A stretch of 5,955 nucleotides of DNA from assembly GCA_030627085.1 (NCBI GenBank), contig DAOUSS010000098.1, forward strand, positions 1 through 5,955, in the 5' to 3' direction. A model generated the notes under the pieces. It saw only the letters and a list, made by a program, of their open reading frames with translations. It searched no databases and was not told the DNA's origin. Source of the stretch: Candidatus Stahliibacteriota bacterium (GTDB lineage Bacteria > Hydrothermota > UBA3073). Below, one piece after another: positions 1-5,590 of this stretch (positions are counted from its first letter, which is position 1; each line of letters starts with the position of its first letter). The position numbers were made by a program, and so were the translations under genes.

Positions 1-1766
1 CCAATTACTCCACCAGTAAGGGCAAGCACTACCGACTCTATGAGAAATTGCACCAATATATCTCTTCGTTTTGCACCCACTGCCTTTCTTATGCCAATTT
101 CCCTTGTCCTTTCGGTTACCGAAACCAACATTATGTTCATTATTCCAATACCACCAACAATTAACGATATTGCAGCAATACCTGCAAGCATAAGCTTGAA
201 TGTATTTGCAGTTTGTTCTATAGTTTGACGAAATTCCTCCTGGCTTCTTACTCTAAAATCTACTACCTTATTATGTCTCGCAGTGAGTAATGCTTCCACT
301 TGCTTGGTAGCAGCATCTGTTGCTTCAGAGCTTTTGGCTTGCACAAAAATTGTCTGCACCTTGTCATCCCCTGTAAACCTCTTTTGAGCTGTAGTGAATG
401 GTATGAGTATCTGGTCATCGAAATCTTCCCAACCTACCCGTCCTTTCTCTTTCAGAACGCCAATGACTGTAAATCTTTCGTCCCTTACTTTGATATCTTC
501 ACCAACAGGATGCTCATTCCCAAATAGCTCTTCCTTAACTGTTTTTCCAATTACACAAACCTTTGTCCATGAATCAAGCTCTTCCTGGTCAAAAAATCTT
601 CCCTCATCCATTTCAAGATTCCTTATGGTTTGATATGATGGAGAGGTTCCCAAAAGCCGTGTATCCCAATACTTATCAAGATACCTGACCCTCTCTTGTG
701 TTCTAATTTGAGGTGCCACCTCATTTACTGCTAAAATCTTCCCCTTAATGGCAATTGCATCCTCATGAGTAAGTCCTTTAGATCTTCCTCTCCACTCTAA
801 TGCCTCCTCTTTGCTCTCTGCGCGTCTTGGAAAGACCATTAAAACATTTGATCCTAATTTCTCTATTTGTGATGTAATTTGACTCTTTGCACCCTCACCT
901 ACTCCTAACATACCAATAACAGCGGCTACACCTATAACAATACCCAATATTGTAAGAAAGGAGCGCATTTTGTTGGATAAGAGACCCTTATGTCCAGATG
1001 TAAAGCCAGATATAAGACTTCCTATAAGACTGGTTTTTTTGTTAACTTTATCTGACGTGCTTACTTTGTGCTCTACCGCCTTTCTTTGGATTTTTTCTCG
1101 CTCAATCTGCCCATCCTTTAATTGAATTATTCTATCTGCATATTTTGCAACTTCTGGATCATGAGTTACTACAATAATGGTCTTACCTTGTTCATGCAAC
1201 CTTTTAAATACTGACATAACCTCCTCACCTGATTGAGAATCCAAATTACCCGTTGGTTCATCAGCAAGTATTATGGCGGGTTGATTTACGAGTGCTCTGG
1301 CAATAGCTACCCGTTGTTGCTCACCACCAGATAGCTCATTAGGATAATGATATGCACGCTCTTTAAGACCAACAGCCTCCAACGTCTCCATAGCTCTTCT
1401 TTTTCGTTCCCTATCACCTATGCCAGAGTAAAGCAATGGAAGTTCTACATTACCAAGTGCTGTTGTTCTAGGTAGTAAATTAAATATTTGAAAAACAAAT
1501 CCAATTTGCTCATTTCGAATTTCAGACAAGTAATTATCATTAAGGTCATCGGTAGGCTGACCCTCTATAGAGTAACTTCCAGAGGTGGGCTTGGATAGGC
1601 AGCCAAGTATATCCATCAATGTAGTCTTACCTGAACCAGAGGGCCCCATAATAGCTACAAATTCACCTCTATCAATTTCTAATGAGAGGCTTCTCAATGC
1701 CTTGACTCCAATCTTACCTGTGCTGTAAGTTTTAGTCAAATTGGTTGCTTTTATCAATTTATCCAT
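1..1766 (-). CDS. macB: MacB-type ABC transporter, fused ATPase and permease (3' end beyond window)
   Basis: Inner-membrane ATPase/permease of a tripartite efflux pump. The frame is open from the ATG at 1766-1764 to the left edge, giving 588 residues. E. coli MacB has 648, so roughly 60 C-terminal residues (rest of TM3, TM4) are missing only because the window ends. Seen in order: Walker A GPSGSGKT (41-48), Q-loop Q93, signature LSGGE (145-149), Walker B ILADE (166-170), D-loop around 175-178, H-loop H202. A lysine-rich linker (about 224-262) leads to TM1 (about 269-288), a large periplasmic domain (about 290-522), TM2 (about 526-549) and the FtsX/MacB motif SVTERTREIGIRKAVGAKRR (549-568), then TM3. 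NBD and permease in one chain with four TM helices is the MacB architecture, unlike LolCDE. An in-frame stop at 1775-1773 excludes an earlier start. It is third in the operon, 23 bases after the adaptor. Substrate unknown. Confidence 0.95.
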   Translation of the reverse strand, partial: MDKLIKATNLTKTYSTGKIGVKALRSLSLEIDRGEFVAIMGPSGSGKTTLMDILGCLSKPTSGSYSIEGQPTDDLNDNYLSEIRNEQIGFVFQIFNLLPRTTALGNVELPLLYSGIGDRERKRRAMETLEAVGLKERAYHYPNELSGGEQQRVAIARALVNQPAIILADEPTGNLDSQSGEEVMSVFKRLHEQGKTIIVVTHDPEVAKYADRIIQLKDGQIEREKIQRKAVEHKVSTSDKVNKKTSLIGSLISGFTSGHKGLLSNKMRSFLTILGIVIGVAAVIGMLGVGEGAKSQITSQIEKLGSNVLMVFPRRAESKEEALEWRGRSKGLTHEDAIAIKGKILAVNEVAPQIRTQERVRYLDKYWDTRLLGTSPSYQTIRNLEMDEGRFFDQEELDSWTKVCVIGKTVKEELFGNEHPVGEDIKVRDERFTVIGVLKEKGRVGWEDFDDQILIPFTTAQKRFTGDDKVQTIFVQAKSSEATDAATKQVEALLTARHNKVVDFRVRSQEEFRQTIEQTANTFKLMLAGIAAISLIVGGIGIMNIMLVSVTERTREIGIRKAVGAKRRDILVQFLIESVVLALTGGVI

Positions 1767-1778
1767 AGTTTTTTAACA

Positions 1779-1782
1779 CTCC
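1779..1782 (-). promoter_or_regulatory. Ribosome binding site of macB (weakly spaced)
   Basis: GGAG lies 12 bases before the ATG at 1766. A stronger-looking GAGGTGAT (1790-1783) begins on the last base of the adaptor stop codon but sits 16 or more bases from the start, further than usual. Either spacing is suboptimal, which would fit translational coupling to the adaptor gene upstream. That coupling is inference. Confidence 0.5.
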
Positions 1783-1789
1783 ATCACCT

Positions 1790-3208
1790 CTACATTGGGT
1801 GGCCTCTGCCTCTAGATCTTTCTGACCCTTCGGGAAGTCGGCGTTCAAACCCAGTAATAACTACTTCATCACTTTCTTTTAATCCCTCTTTTATTTCAAC
1901 TTTTACATCATCTTCAAGTCCCGTCGTTACTGGTTGAGGGATTGGCTTTCCATTCTTTATTAACATCACGATTGTACGGCCATCTCTCTCTGTGATTGCC
2001 TCCTTGGGCACACAAAGCACATCTTCTGCCCTTCCAATGATAATATCCAAGTCTGCAGTCATACCAGGTTTGATCAATTCAATGCCAGCCTTGTGCTCAT
2101 CAGTTGGTTGGCTATGTACGAACGTTGGTTGTGGTGGACTTTCTGGCGGCGTCACTCCATACTCTCTTAGTTTTTTCTGGATAGCATCTTGGAGTTCGCT
2201 ACGCCTGGCGCCTTGCTCACGCAGACTTTGAATTTCCTCGCGTAAAGCATTCTGCTGTTCTTCAGTTAATTGTGCAAATATGCGACTTTCAAGACGAGAT
2301 GGAGCACCCTCAGTATGGAGTTCTTGGATCTCCTCGGATACAGAACCTAGGATTTCTACCTCTACCGGATACACTACAATATTTCCTTCAATAGTTCCTG
2401 CTGGTGCTATCTTTTTTACTACTCCCCGGTATACTTTACCCCTTACGGCATCAAATCCAATATTTACTGACTGCCCTGCCCTTACCTTGCCAACATCTAC
2501 CTCGTTTATGTCGGTCTTTACAATCATCTTACTTAAGTCAGCTATCGTCATAAGGGCAGTACCACCGCCACCAAATGCTTGAGTTCCCGAAGTAATCATC
2601 TCGCCTTCTTCAATATTTAGATTGATTACTACCCCTGAGATAGGCGACTTAACAATTATGTTGTCAAAGTCCTTCGATGCAAGACTTTGTGGTTTTATTG
2701 GTTCGGTTCCCCCCAAAACTAACCACAGCTGCTTTTCTGCCAACTCATACTGAATCTTATTACTCTTATATGATTTTTCAGCATCCTCAACATCCTTTTT
2801 TGCGATAAATCCTTTCTGATACAGTTCCTGTTTACGCTCCAGATTTCTTTTTACATCTTCTAAATCGAGTTTTGCACGCTCAAGTGATGCTCTTGCCTGT
2901 GCTACCTGCTTGGCTTGTGATGATTCCTGCTGCACTAATGCTAACTTGTCGCCAGCTTTAACACTATCTCCTTCCTCTATAAAAAGCTTCTTTATTTCAC
3001 CTGCTAATTCTGACTTTATATTAACAGTGGTTATTGGTTCTACTTTACCGCTCTCGGTTACTTTAACAAGTATGTCGCCTTTTTCAACCAGTACAGTTCT
3101 AAATTGTTGCTCCTTTGCATCTTTATTTCCTAAAATTGACCTGAAAATAACCAACCCTACTATTATGATTACCACAATTCCACCAATAACAAATAGCTTC
3201 TTCTTCAT
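1790..3208 (-). CDS. MacA-like periplasmic adaptor (membrane fusion protein, HlyD/RND-MFP family)
   Basis: Adaptor linking the MacB-type transporter to the TolC-like channel; 472 residues, longer than E. coli MacA (about 370). It has a single N-terminal membrane anchor (5-23) and no lipobox cysteine. The first half of a lipoyl domain (about 57-94) is followed by a coiled-coil hairpin (about 97-163), the second lipoyl half (about 182-203, with SPISG), a beta-barrel (about 222-288 resuming at 375-392 with IKPGMTADLDI) and a membrane-proximal domain (about 394-455). The hairpin tip has R125, L129, A136 in the spacing of the R-L-S TolC-docking motif, with Ala in place of Ser. An extra segment of about 85 residues (289-373) interrupts the barrel. 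The C-terminus is short and Arg/Gly-rich. The start is fixed by GGGAGG five bases upstream. It is the middle gene of the operon; the partner macB makes MacA the closest named homologue, but overall identity was not measured. Confidence 0.93.
   Translation of the reverse strand: MKKKLFVIGGIVVIIIVGLVIFRSILGNKDAKEQQFRTVLVEKGDILVKVTESGKVEPITTVNIKSELAGEIKKLFIEEGDSVKAGDKLALVQQESSQAKQVAQARASLERAKLDLEDVKRNLERKQELYQKGFIAKKDVEDAEKSYKSNKIQYELAEKQLWLVLGGTEPIKPQSLASKDFDNIIVKSPISGVVINLNIEEGEMITSGTQAFGGGGTALMTIADLSKMIVKTDINEVDVGKVRAGQSVNIGFDAVRGKVYRGVVKKIAPAGTIEGNIVVYPVEVEILGSVSEEIQELHTEGAPSRLESRIFAQLTEEQQNALREEIQSLREQGARRSELQDAIQKKLREYGVTPPESPPQPTFVHSQPTDEHKAGIELIKPGMTADLDIIIGRAEDVLCVPKEAITERDGRTIVMLIKNGKPIPQPVTTGLEDDVKVEIKEGLKESDEVVITGFERRLPEGSERSRGRGHPM
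2090..2344 (-). other. Helical insertion inside the adaptor beta-barrel
   Basis: Codons 289-373 of the adaptor sit between barrel strands ending VVYPVEVEI and restarting GIELIKPGM. In MacA-type adaptors these strands are normally joined by a short loop. The insert is charged and alanine/glutamine/leucine-rich, with a core LTEEQQNALREEIQSLREQG (314-333) and a second helix around 336-348, then a Pro-rich linker (354-362, TPPESPPQP). The pattern LTxEQ..LRxxIxxLRxxG..RxEL..AI...L.E.G looks like a small helical hairpin of a kind found in secreted bacterial proteins. This family link is from memory. Boundaries are good to about five residues. Confidence 0.75.
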
Positions 3209-3213
3209 TAATG

Positions 3214-3219
3214 CCTCCC
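3214..3219 (-). promoter_or_regulatory. Ribosome binding site of the adaptor gene
   Basis: GGGAGG with a five-base spacer (CATTA) to the ATG at 3208. It decides the start, giving an N-terminus MKKK followed directly by the membrane anchor. Confidence 0.85.
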
Positions 3220-3224
3220 GTCAA

Positions 3225-3242
3225 GCTCCGATAAATCGAAGC
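3225..3242 (-). other. Intercistronic stem-loop before the adaptor ribosome binding site
   Basis: On the transcribed strand GCTTCGA and TCGGAGC pair over seven positions (one G-U) around a TTTA loop. The stem ends five bases before the GGGAGG ribosome binding site. No U-run follows, so it is not an intrinsic terminator. It could be an mRNA stability or processing element, or may affect ribosome access. Confidence 0.45.
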
Positions 3243-3300
3243 AGTCAAAGCTTACACATTAATTCACCTATGTCTTTCGTTTCCAATTTTACATTTTCAA

Positions 3301-4683
3301 TTAATAAGGCAATTGACCCATAGCCTTCTTTAAGATAGCTTCGGCTAAAAGATAATCATATATTGCTTTTGTATGGTTTACTTTGCTGTTTGAGAGTGCT
3401 ACACCAGCATCAATAACTTCAGTTATTGGAGCAATACCAGTTTTATATCTTCCCAATGTTGTATTGTAACTCTCTTCCACGCTTTCTACCTGTTTTTCTG
3501 TCAAGTCTATCCTCTTGAATGTGGTAACTAAGTTAAGGTATGCCAATTTCGCTTCTAAGTTTATTTCCTTCTCCAAATTTACATAATTGAGATTAGCTTC
3601 ATTCAAATCTATCTTTGCTGCCTGAATAGCCCTTCTTTTTACTCCACCATCGAATATTGGAAAGCTTAGTCCTATTCCTACACGCCAATCAGTATTCTCA
3701 CTCCAATTTGTTCGATTAATTGGAAGTCCAGCAAACGCAAACTTATCCGCATAAACATTATAACTACCTGTAATTGTAAAAGTGGGTAACCCATCTATCT
3801 GCGCCAGCCTCAAATTATATTTTCTAATTGAAAGACTTGTCTTTTGCTGTACAAGTTCAGGGCGATTTTTGAGAGCCTCATTTAGGCAATCGTCAAAATT
3901 GGGAGGTTCTTCTCTAATAAATTTGACTGGTTTTATTTTTGTGGGATAATCTAAACTAATACCCATTACATGGTTTAGTTCAGCATGTGCAAGCTTCAGA
4001 TCACCTTCAGCCTGAAGTGAGTCAACCTCAGCATTCGTAACATCTACTTCAGCCTTCAAAATATCAGCCCTTGGTACAAGTCCCAGCTCAAACTGAGCTT
4101 TAGCAAATTCTAAATGCGTTCTCTTCTGGACTAAACTCTCCTTTTTGAGTTCCAAAATTTCTGATGCCTCAAGCAAATTATAGTATTTCCTGATAACATC
4201 AAGAATTAGTATAATCTCAGTAAGACGGTAGCCCTGTTTTGCTGAAGACAGTGACTCTCGAGACTTTGCAGCATTTATCAGAGTTCTTCCACTATTGAAT
4301 GGAATCATCGCTGCATTTAGCGATAAACTATAGTGATTTTCGTTCCACTCAAATCTGTCATATATATCGTTAAGATTGTATCCCCCAGTGAGGTCGAGCT
4401 CTGGCAAGAATCCCGATCGTGCATCTTTTAAGTTTATTTCAGCGTTACTAACATTTCCTTCAGCTATAGCAATCTTATGCGAATTTTTTAATGCAATTTC
4501 TATGGATTGCTCAAGAGTTAATGAATCTTCAGACAAAGTTGCCAATGTATGGTTATTAGGTACTGTTGAGTATCCGAATGTTGGAGTTGTTAATTCTATT
4601 ATTGTACAAACTATAAAGATACTAGCTATCCTAATATATTCACCAGTCCGTCTCTTCTCTGATTCAGATTGTAATAGATTCAT
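3301..4683 (-). CDS. TolC-family outer-membrane efflux protein
   Basis: Trimeric outer-membrane channel and periplasmic tunnel of the pump; 460 residues, about 420 after signal removal, normal for TolC/OEP proteins. The N-terminus has a hydrophobic stretch (about 17-35) read as a Sec signal peptide with a rather long polar n-region; no clear lipobox is seen. Two OEP repeats follow. The first includes LTLEQSIEIALKNS (55-68), the strand region GFLPELDLTGGYN (91-103) and FELGLVPRADILKAEVDV (198-215). The second includes RPELVQQKTSL (274-284), LPTFTITGSYN (299-309), GIGLSFPIFDGGVKR (336-350) and RYKTGIAPITEVIDAGVALS (412-431). The start at 4683 is supported by AAAGGAGG eight bases upstream, and the next Met is only at residue 126. 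It ends with TAA, 92 bases before the adaptor gene. First gene of the operon, with no regulator gene visible beside it. Confidence 0.95.
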   Translation of the reverse strand: MNLLQSESEKRRTGEYIRIASIFIVCTIIELTTPTFGYSTVPNNHTLATLSEDSLTLEQSIEIALKNSHKIAIAEGNVSNAEINLKDARSGFLPELDLTGGYNLNDIYDRFEWNENHYSLSLNAAMIPFNSGRTLINAAKSRESLSSAKQGYRLTEIILILDVIRKYYNLLEASEILELKKESLVQKRTHLEFAKAQFELGLVPRADILKAEVDVTNAEVDSLQAEGDLKLAHAELNHVMGISLDYPTKIKPVKFIREEPPNFDDCLNEALKNRPELVQQKTSLSIRKYNLRLAQIDGLPTFTITGSYNVYADKFAFAGLPINRTNWSENTDWRVGIGLSFPIFDGGVKRRAIQAAKIDLNEANLNYVNLEKEINLEAKLAYLNLVTTFKRIDLTEKQVESVEESYNTTLGRYKTGIAPITEVIDAGVALSNSKVNHTKAIYDYLLAEAILKKAMGQLPY

Positions 4684-4691
4684 GGTCCGAC

Positions 4692-4699
4692 CCTCCTTT
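4692..4699 (-). promoter_or_regulatory. Ribosome binding site of the tolC-like gene
   Basis: AAAGGAGG, near-perfect complement to the 16S rRNA tail, with an eight-base spacer to the ATG at 4683. The strongest translation signal in the operon. Confidence 0.9.
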
Positions 4700-4787
4700 C
4701 AGCGAGCATTTTGCATAACGACTTATATCTGATAGGACTTCCCAAAAGTCATTTTAATCAAAGGTCAACAAGCAAAGCTGATATATA

Positions 4788-4832
4788 GTCAAAGAAGAAC
4801 TCGATAGTGAGTTGTTCCGTTTTGGCTTTGAC
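4788..4832 (-). other. Possible leader stem-loop upstream of the tolC-like gene
   Basis: GTCAAAG (4788-4794) and CTTTGAC (4826-4832) are perfect inverted copies. An inner pair AACTC (4798-4802) and GAGTT (4809-4813) lies inside them. If the operon transcript starts upstream of this point, its leader could fold here about 105 bases before the start codon. The large internal loop makes the fold uncertain. Confidence 0.3.
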
Positions 4833-4860
4833 AAGATACAAGGAATTTCTTTATTTTTAG

Positions 4861-4912
4861 TCTCGTATAAGTCTCGTCCAGTCCCTGTTAACAGAAAAAT
4901 TGACAATGACTT
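4861..4912. repeat. Imperfect direct repeat, copy 1
   Basis: Matches 4958-5010 at 39 of 53 aligned positions with one gap, by hand alignment. Shared blocks include AAGTCTC, AGTCCC and the closing TGACTT. It contains a perfect ten-base palindrome CTGTTAACAG (4885-4894). The divergence suggests an old duplication. Confidence 0.6.
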
Positions 4913-4957
4913 TCAAGAGACTGTTAAGAAACAAAGATATATTTTTGTTTTAAAAAA

Positions 4958-5010
4958 TCTCTTACAAGTCTCTTGGGAGTCCCCGTGAAAAAAATAAATA
5001 ACAGTGACTT
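4958..5010. repeat. Imperfect direct repeat, copy 2
   Basis: Second copy of the 4861-4912 repeat, starting 97 bases later. It also carries AAGTCTCTT (4966-4974), inverted at 5044-5052 (AAGAGACTT), and TCTCTTAC (4958-4965), inverted at 5042-5049 and 5073-5080. It is therefore linked to the palindromic units that follow. Confidence 0.6.
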
Positions 5011-5021
5011 GCCTGCCTGAC

Positions 5022-5049
5022 ACCTGCCTGCCGGTAGGCAGGTAAGAGA
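5022..5049. repeat. GC-rich palindromic repeat unit 1 (REP-like)
   Basis: Arms ACCTGCCT (5022-5029) and AGGCAGGT (5036-5043) surround GCCGGT, followed by AAGAGA. A half-copy GCCTGCCTG (5011-5019) lies just upstream. The unit is clearly more GC-rich than its surroundings. It resembles REP or small non-autonomous palindromes scattered in many bacterial genomes; copies elsewhere in this genome cannot be checked here. Confidence 0.75.
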
Positions 5050-5055
5050 CTTTTC

Positions 5056-5080
5056 TACCTGTCGGTAGACAGGTAAGAGA
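5056..5080. repeat. GC-rich palindromic repeat unit 2 (REP-like, shorter variant)
   Basis: Perfect eight-base arms TACCTGTC (5056-5063) and GACAGGTA (5068-5075) around GGTA, followed by AAGAGA as in unit 1. Relative to unit 1 it lacks four bases in the left arm and has a matching G-to-A change in the right arm, so the stem is preserved. No U-run follows on either strand, arguing against an intrinsic terminator. Confidence 0.75.
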
Positions 5081-5249
5081 TAAAGAGTCTTTGGTTTCTT
5101 AAGGCTTGGTAAAGTTTCTGTTCTATTATATTAAAGGGTTACTGTATAATTTCCCAAACAACTTTTCCTAAACCGCCCTAAAATGTCCTTAAAATACGCC
5201 ATAAAAAGCCCCAAATACAGGATTTCTGGTAAAAAGCAACAGCACAAGG

Positions 5250-5284
5250 CATTACAATATAAGGACTTATATTGGTTTAGGAAA
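5250..5284. repeat. Diverged 59-base tandem repeat, copy 1, with a palindrome
   Basis: CATTACAATATAAGGACTTA (5250-5269) recurs at 5309-5328 with one mismatch, followed in both by a (G/T)TTT(A/G)GGAAA block. In this copy CAATATAAG (5255-5263) and CTTATATTG (5266-5274) form perfect nine-base arms around GA, a possible operator or integrase-type site. Confidence 0.65.
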
Positions 5285-5308
5285 TCGCCATTTTCGGCTT
5301 TCGTAAGT

Positions 5309-5341
5309 CATTGCAATATAAGGACTTAGAGTTTTGGGAAA
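5309..5341. repeat. Diverged 59-base tandem repeat, copy 2
   Basis: CATTGCAATATAAGGACTTA (5309-5328) then TTTTGGGAAA (5332-5341) parallels copy 1. The right half of the palindrome seen in copy 1 is lost here (GAGT instead of TATATTG). Confidence 0.65.
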
Positions 5342-5379
5342 CCCTATTTCTATTTTACTATAATTAGGGATTCTAAGAA

Positions 5380-5394
5380 CTAATAGACTATTAG
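5380..5394. repeat. Short perfect palindrome at the edge of the transposon end
   Basis: CTAATAG and CTATTAG, seven-base perfect arms around a single A, lie directly before the first GACATCGTTTAG box. It may be part of the insertion target or the element terminus. Confidence 0.4.
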
Positions 5395-5408
5395 GTGATA
5401 AGGTCAAG

Positions 5409-5420
5409 GACATCGTTTAG
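5409..5420 (+). repeat. Transposon-end box 1 (GACATCGTTTAG)
   Basis: First of three identical 12-base direct repeats before the transposase. Its wider context (5400-5422) matches that of box 3 at 21 of 23 positions. Likely a transposase-binding site. Confidence 0.7.
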
Positions 5421-5433
5421 TTGCAAAGTTGGG

Positions 5434-5445
5434 GACATCGTTTAG
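5434..5445 (+). repeat. Transposon-end box 2 (GACATCGTTTAG)
   Basis: Identical 12-base core, starting 25 bases after box 1 and 36 before box 3. Preceded by GGG like the G before box 1; its wider flank differs from boxes 1 and 3. Confidence 0.7.
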
Positions 5446-5469
5446 TCTCTTAATGTCAAAAAGGCCAAT

Positions 5470-5481
5470 GACATCGTTTAG
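5470..5481 (+). repeat. Transposon-end box 3 (GACATCGTTTAG)
   Basis: Third identical core. It occupies the -35 region (about 5474-5479 at 17-base spacing) of the upstream promoter candidate, so a bound protein here could block transcription. Confidence 0.7.
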
Positions 5482-5493
5482 TTAGAAAAACTC

Positions 5494-5502
5494 TGTTATA
5501 AT
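5494..5502 (+). promoter_or_regulatory. Extended -10 promoter candidate P1 for the transposase
   Basis: TGTTATAAT matches the extended -10 consensus TGnTATAAT exactly. No good -35 is present at 16-18 bases; that region is box 3. Extended -10 promoters can work without a strong -35. Confidence 0.5.
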
Positions 5503-5541
5503 TTAGCTCTTTGATATTTTCGTTCCTTTCTGGGTAATATG

Positions 5542-5550
5542 TGATATAAT
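5542..5550 (+). promoter_or_regulatory. Extended -10 promoter candidate P2 for the transposase
   Basis: TGATATAAT is again an exact extended -10, 40 bases before the start codon, with no matching -35. An overlapping alternative is TTGATA (5511-5516) with TAATAT (5535-5540) at 18 bases. Confidence 0.55.
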
Positions 5551-5580
5551 TGGCCTCTTGTTTTCCGGTAACTTATAAAC

Positions 5581-5586
5581 AGGAGG
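5581..5586 (+). promoter_or_regulatory. Ribosome binding site of the transposase
   Basis: AGGAGG, four bases before the ATG at 5591. Slightly close but strong, and it fixes the start. Confidence 0.85.
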
Positions 5587-5590
5587 TTAT

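Larger units (their letters stand above)
5150..5341. repeat. Nested inverted-repeat segment of about 190 bases
   Basis: The outer pair is TTTCCCAAA (5150-5158) with TTTGGGAAA (5333-5341). The inner pair is TTTCCTAAACC (5164-5174) with GGTTTAGGAAA (5274-5284). The two left arms resemble each other, as do the two right arms, so arms were duplicated on both sides. No protein is encoded. A small non-autonomous element or a decayed transposon end would explain it; neither is proven. Confidence 0.5.
4684..5590. other. Repeat-rich intergenic region without a supported gene
   Basis: About 900 bases between the divergent tolC-like gene and the transposase. No reading frame here has a ribosome binding site or recognisable protein. 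The half next to tolC (4684-4860) should hold the operon promoter and leader, but I find no clear -35/-10 pair: TTGACC and TTGACT occur on the minus strand near 4766 and 4789 without a good -10 at 16-18 bases. From 4861 onward it is mostly direct repeats and palindromes, listed separately. It may contain decayed mobile DNA. Confidence 0.7.

Noticed and set aside
40..633. Plus-strand open frames at the left edge
   Set aside because: They are antisense to the MacB periplasmic and FtsX regions, where the minus-strand frame is open and matches the family.
1992..3323. Several plus-strand open frames opposite the adaptor gene
   Set aside because: Ser/Thr/Pro-rich translations typical of antisense shadows; the minus-strand frame has full domain structure.
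4376..4732. Plus-strand open frame of 118 codons
   Set aside because: It lies almost wholly antisense to the well-supported tolC-like gene, has no recognisable protein and no convincing ribosome binding site.
4684..4800. A sigma-70 promoter for the efflux operon from TTGACC/TTGACT motifs on the minus strand
   Set aside because: No acceptable -10 occurs at 16-18 bases from either motif, so I do not call a position.
5022..5080. Palindromes as intrinsic terminators
   Set aside because: Neither stem is followed by a U-run directly on either strand, and no gene ends next to them.
5250..5328. CAATATAAGGACTTA repeats as integron attC sites
   Set aside because: They lack the paired R'/R'' and L'/L'' core sites with GTTRRRY, and no cassette genes or integron integrase are seen.
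5409..5481. Three GACATCGTTTAG copies as a short CRISPR array
   Set aside because: The repeat core is only 12 bases, spacers are 13 and 24 bases and unequal, and no cas gene is visible. Position before a transposase fits binding sites better.
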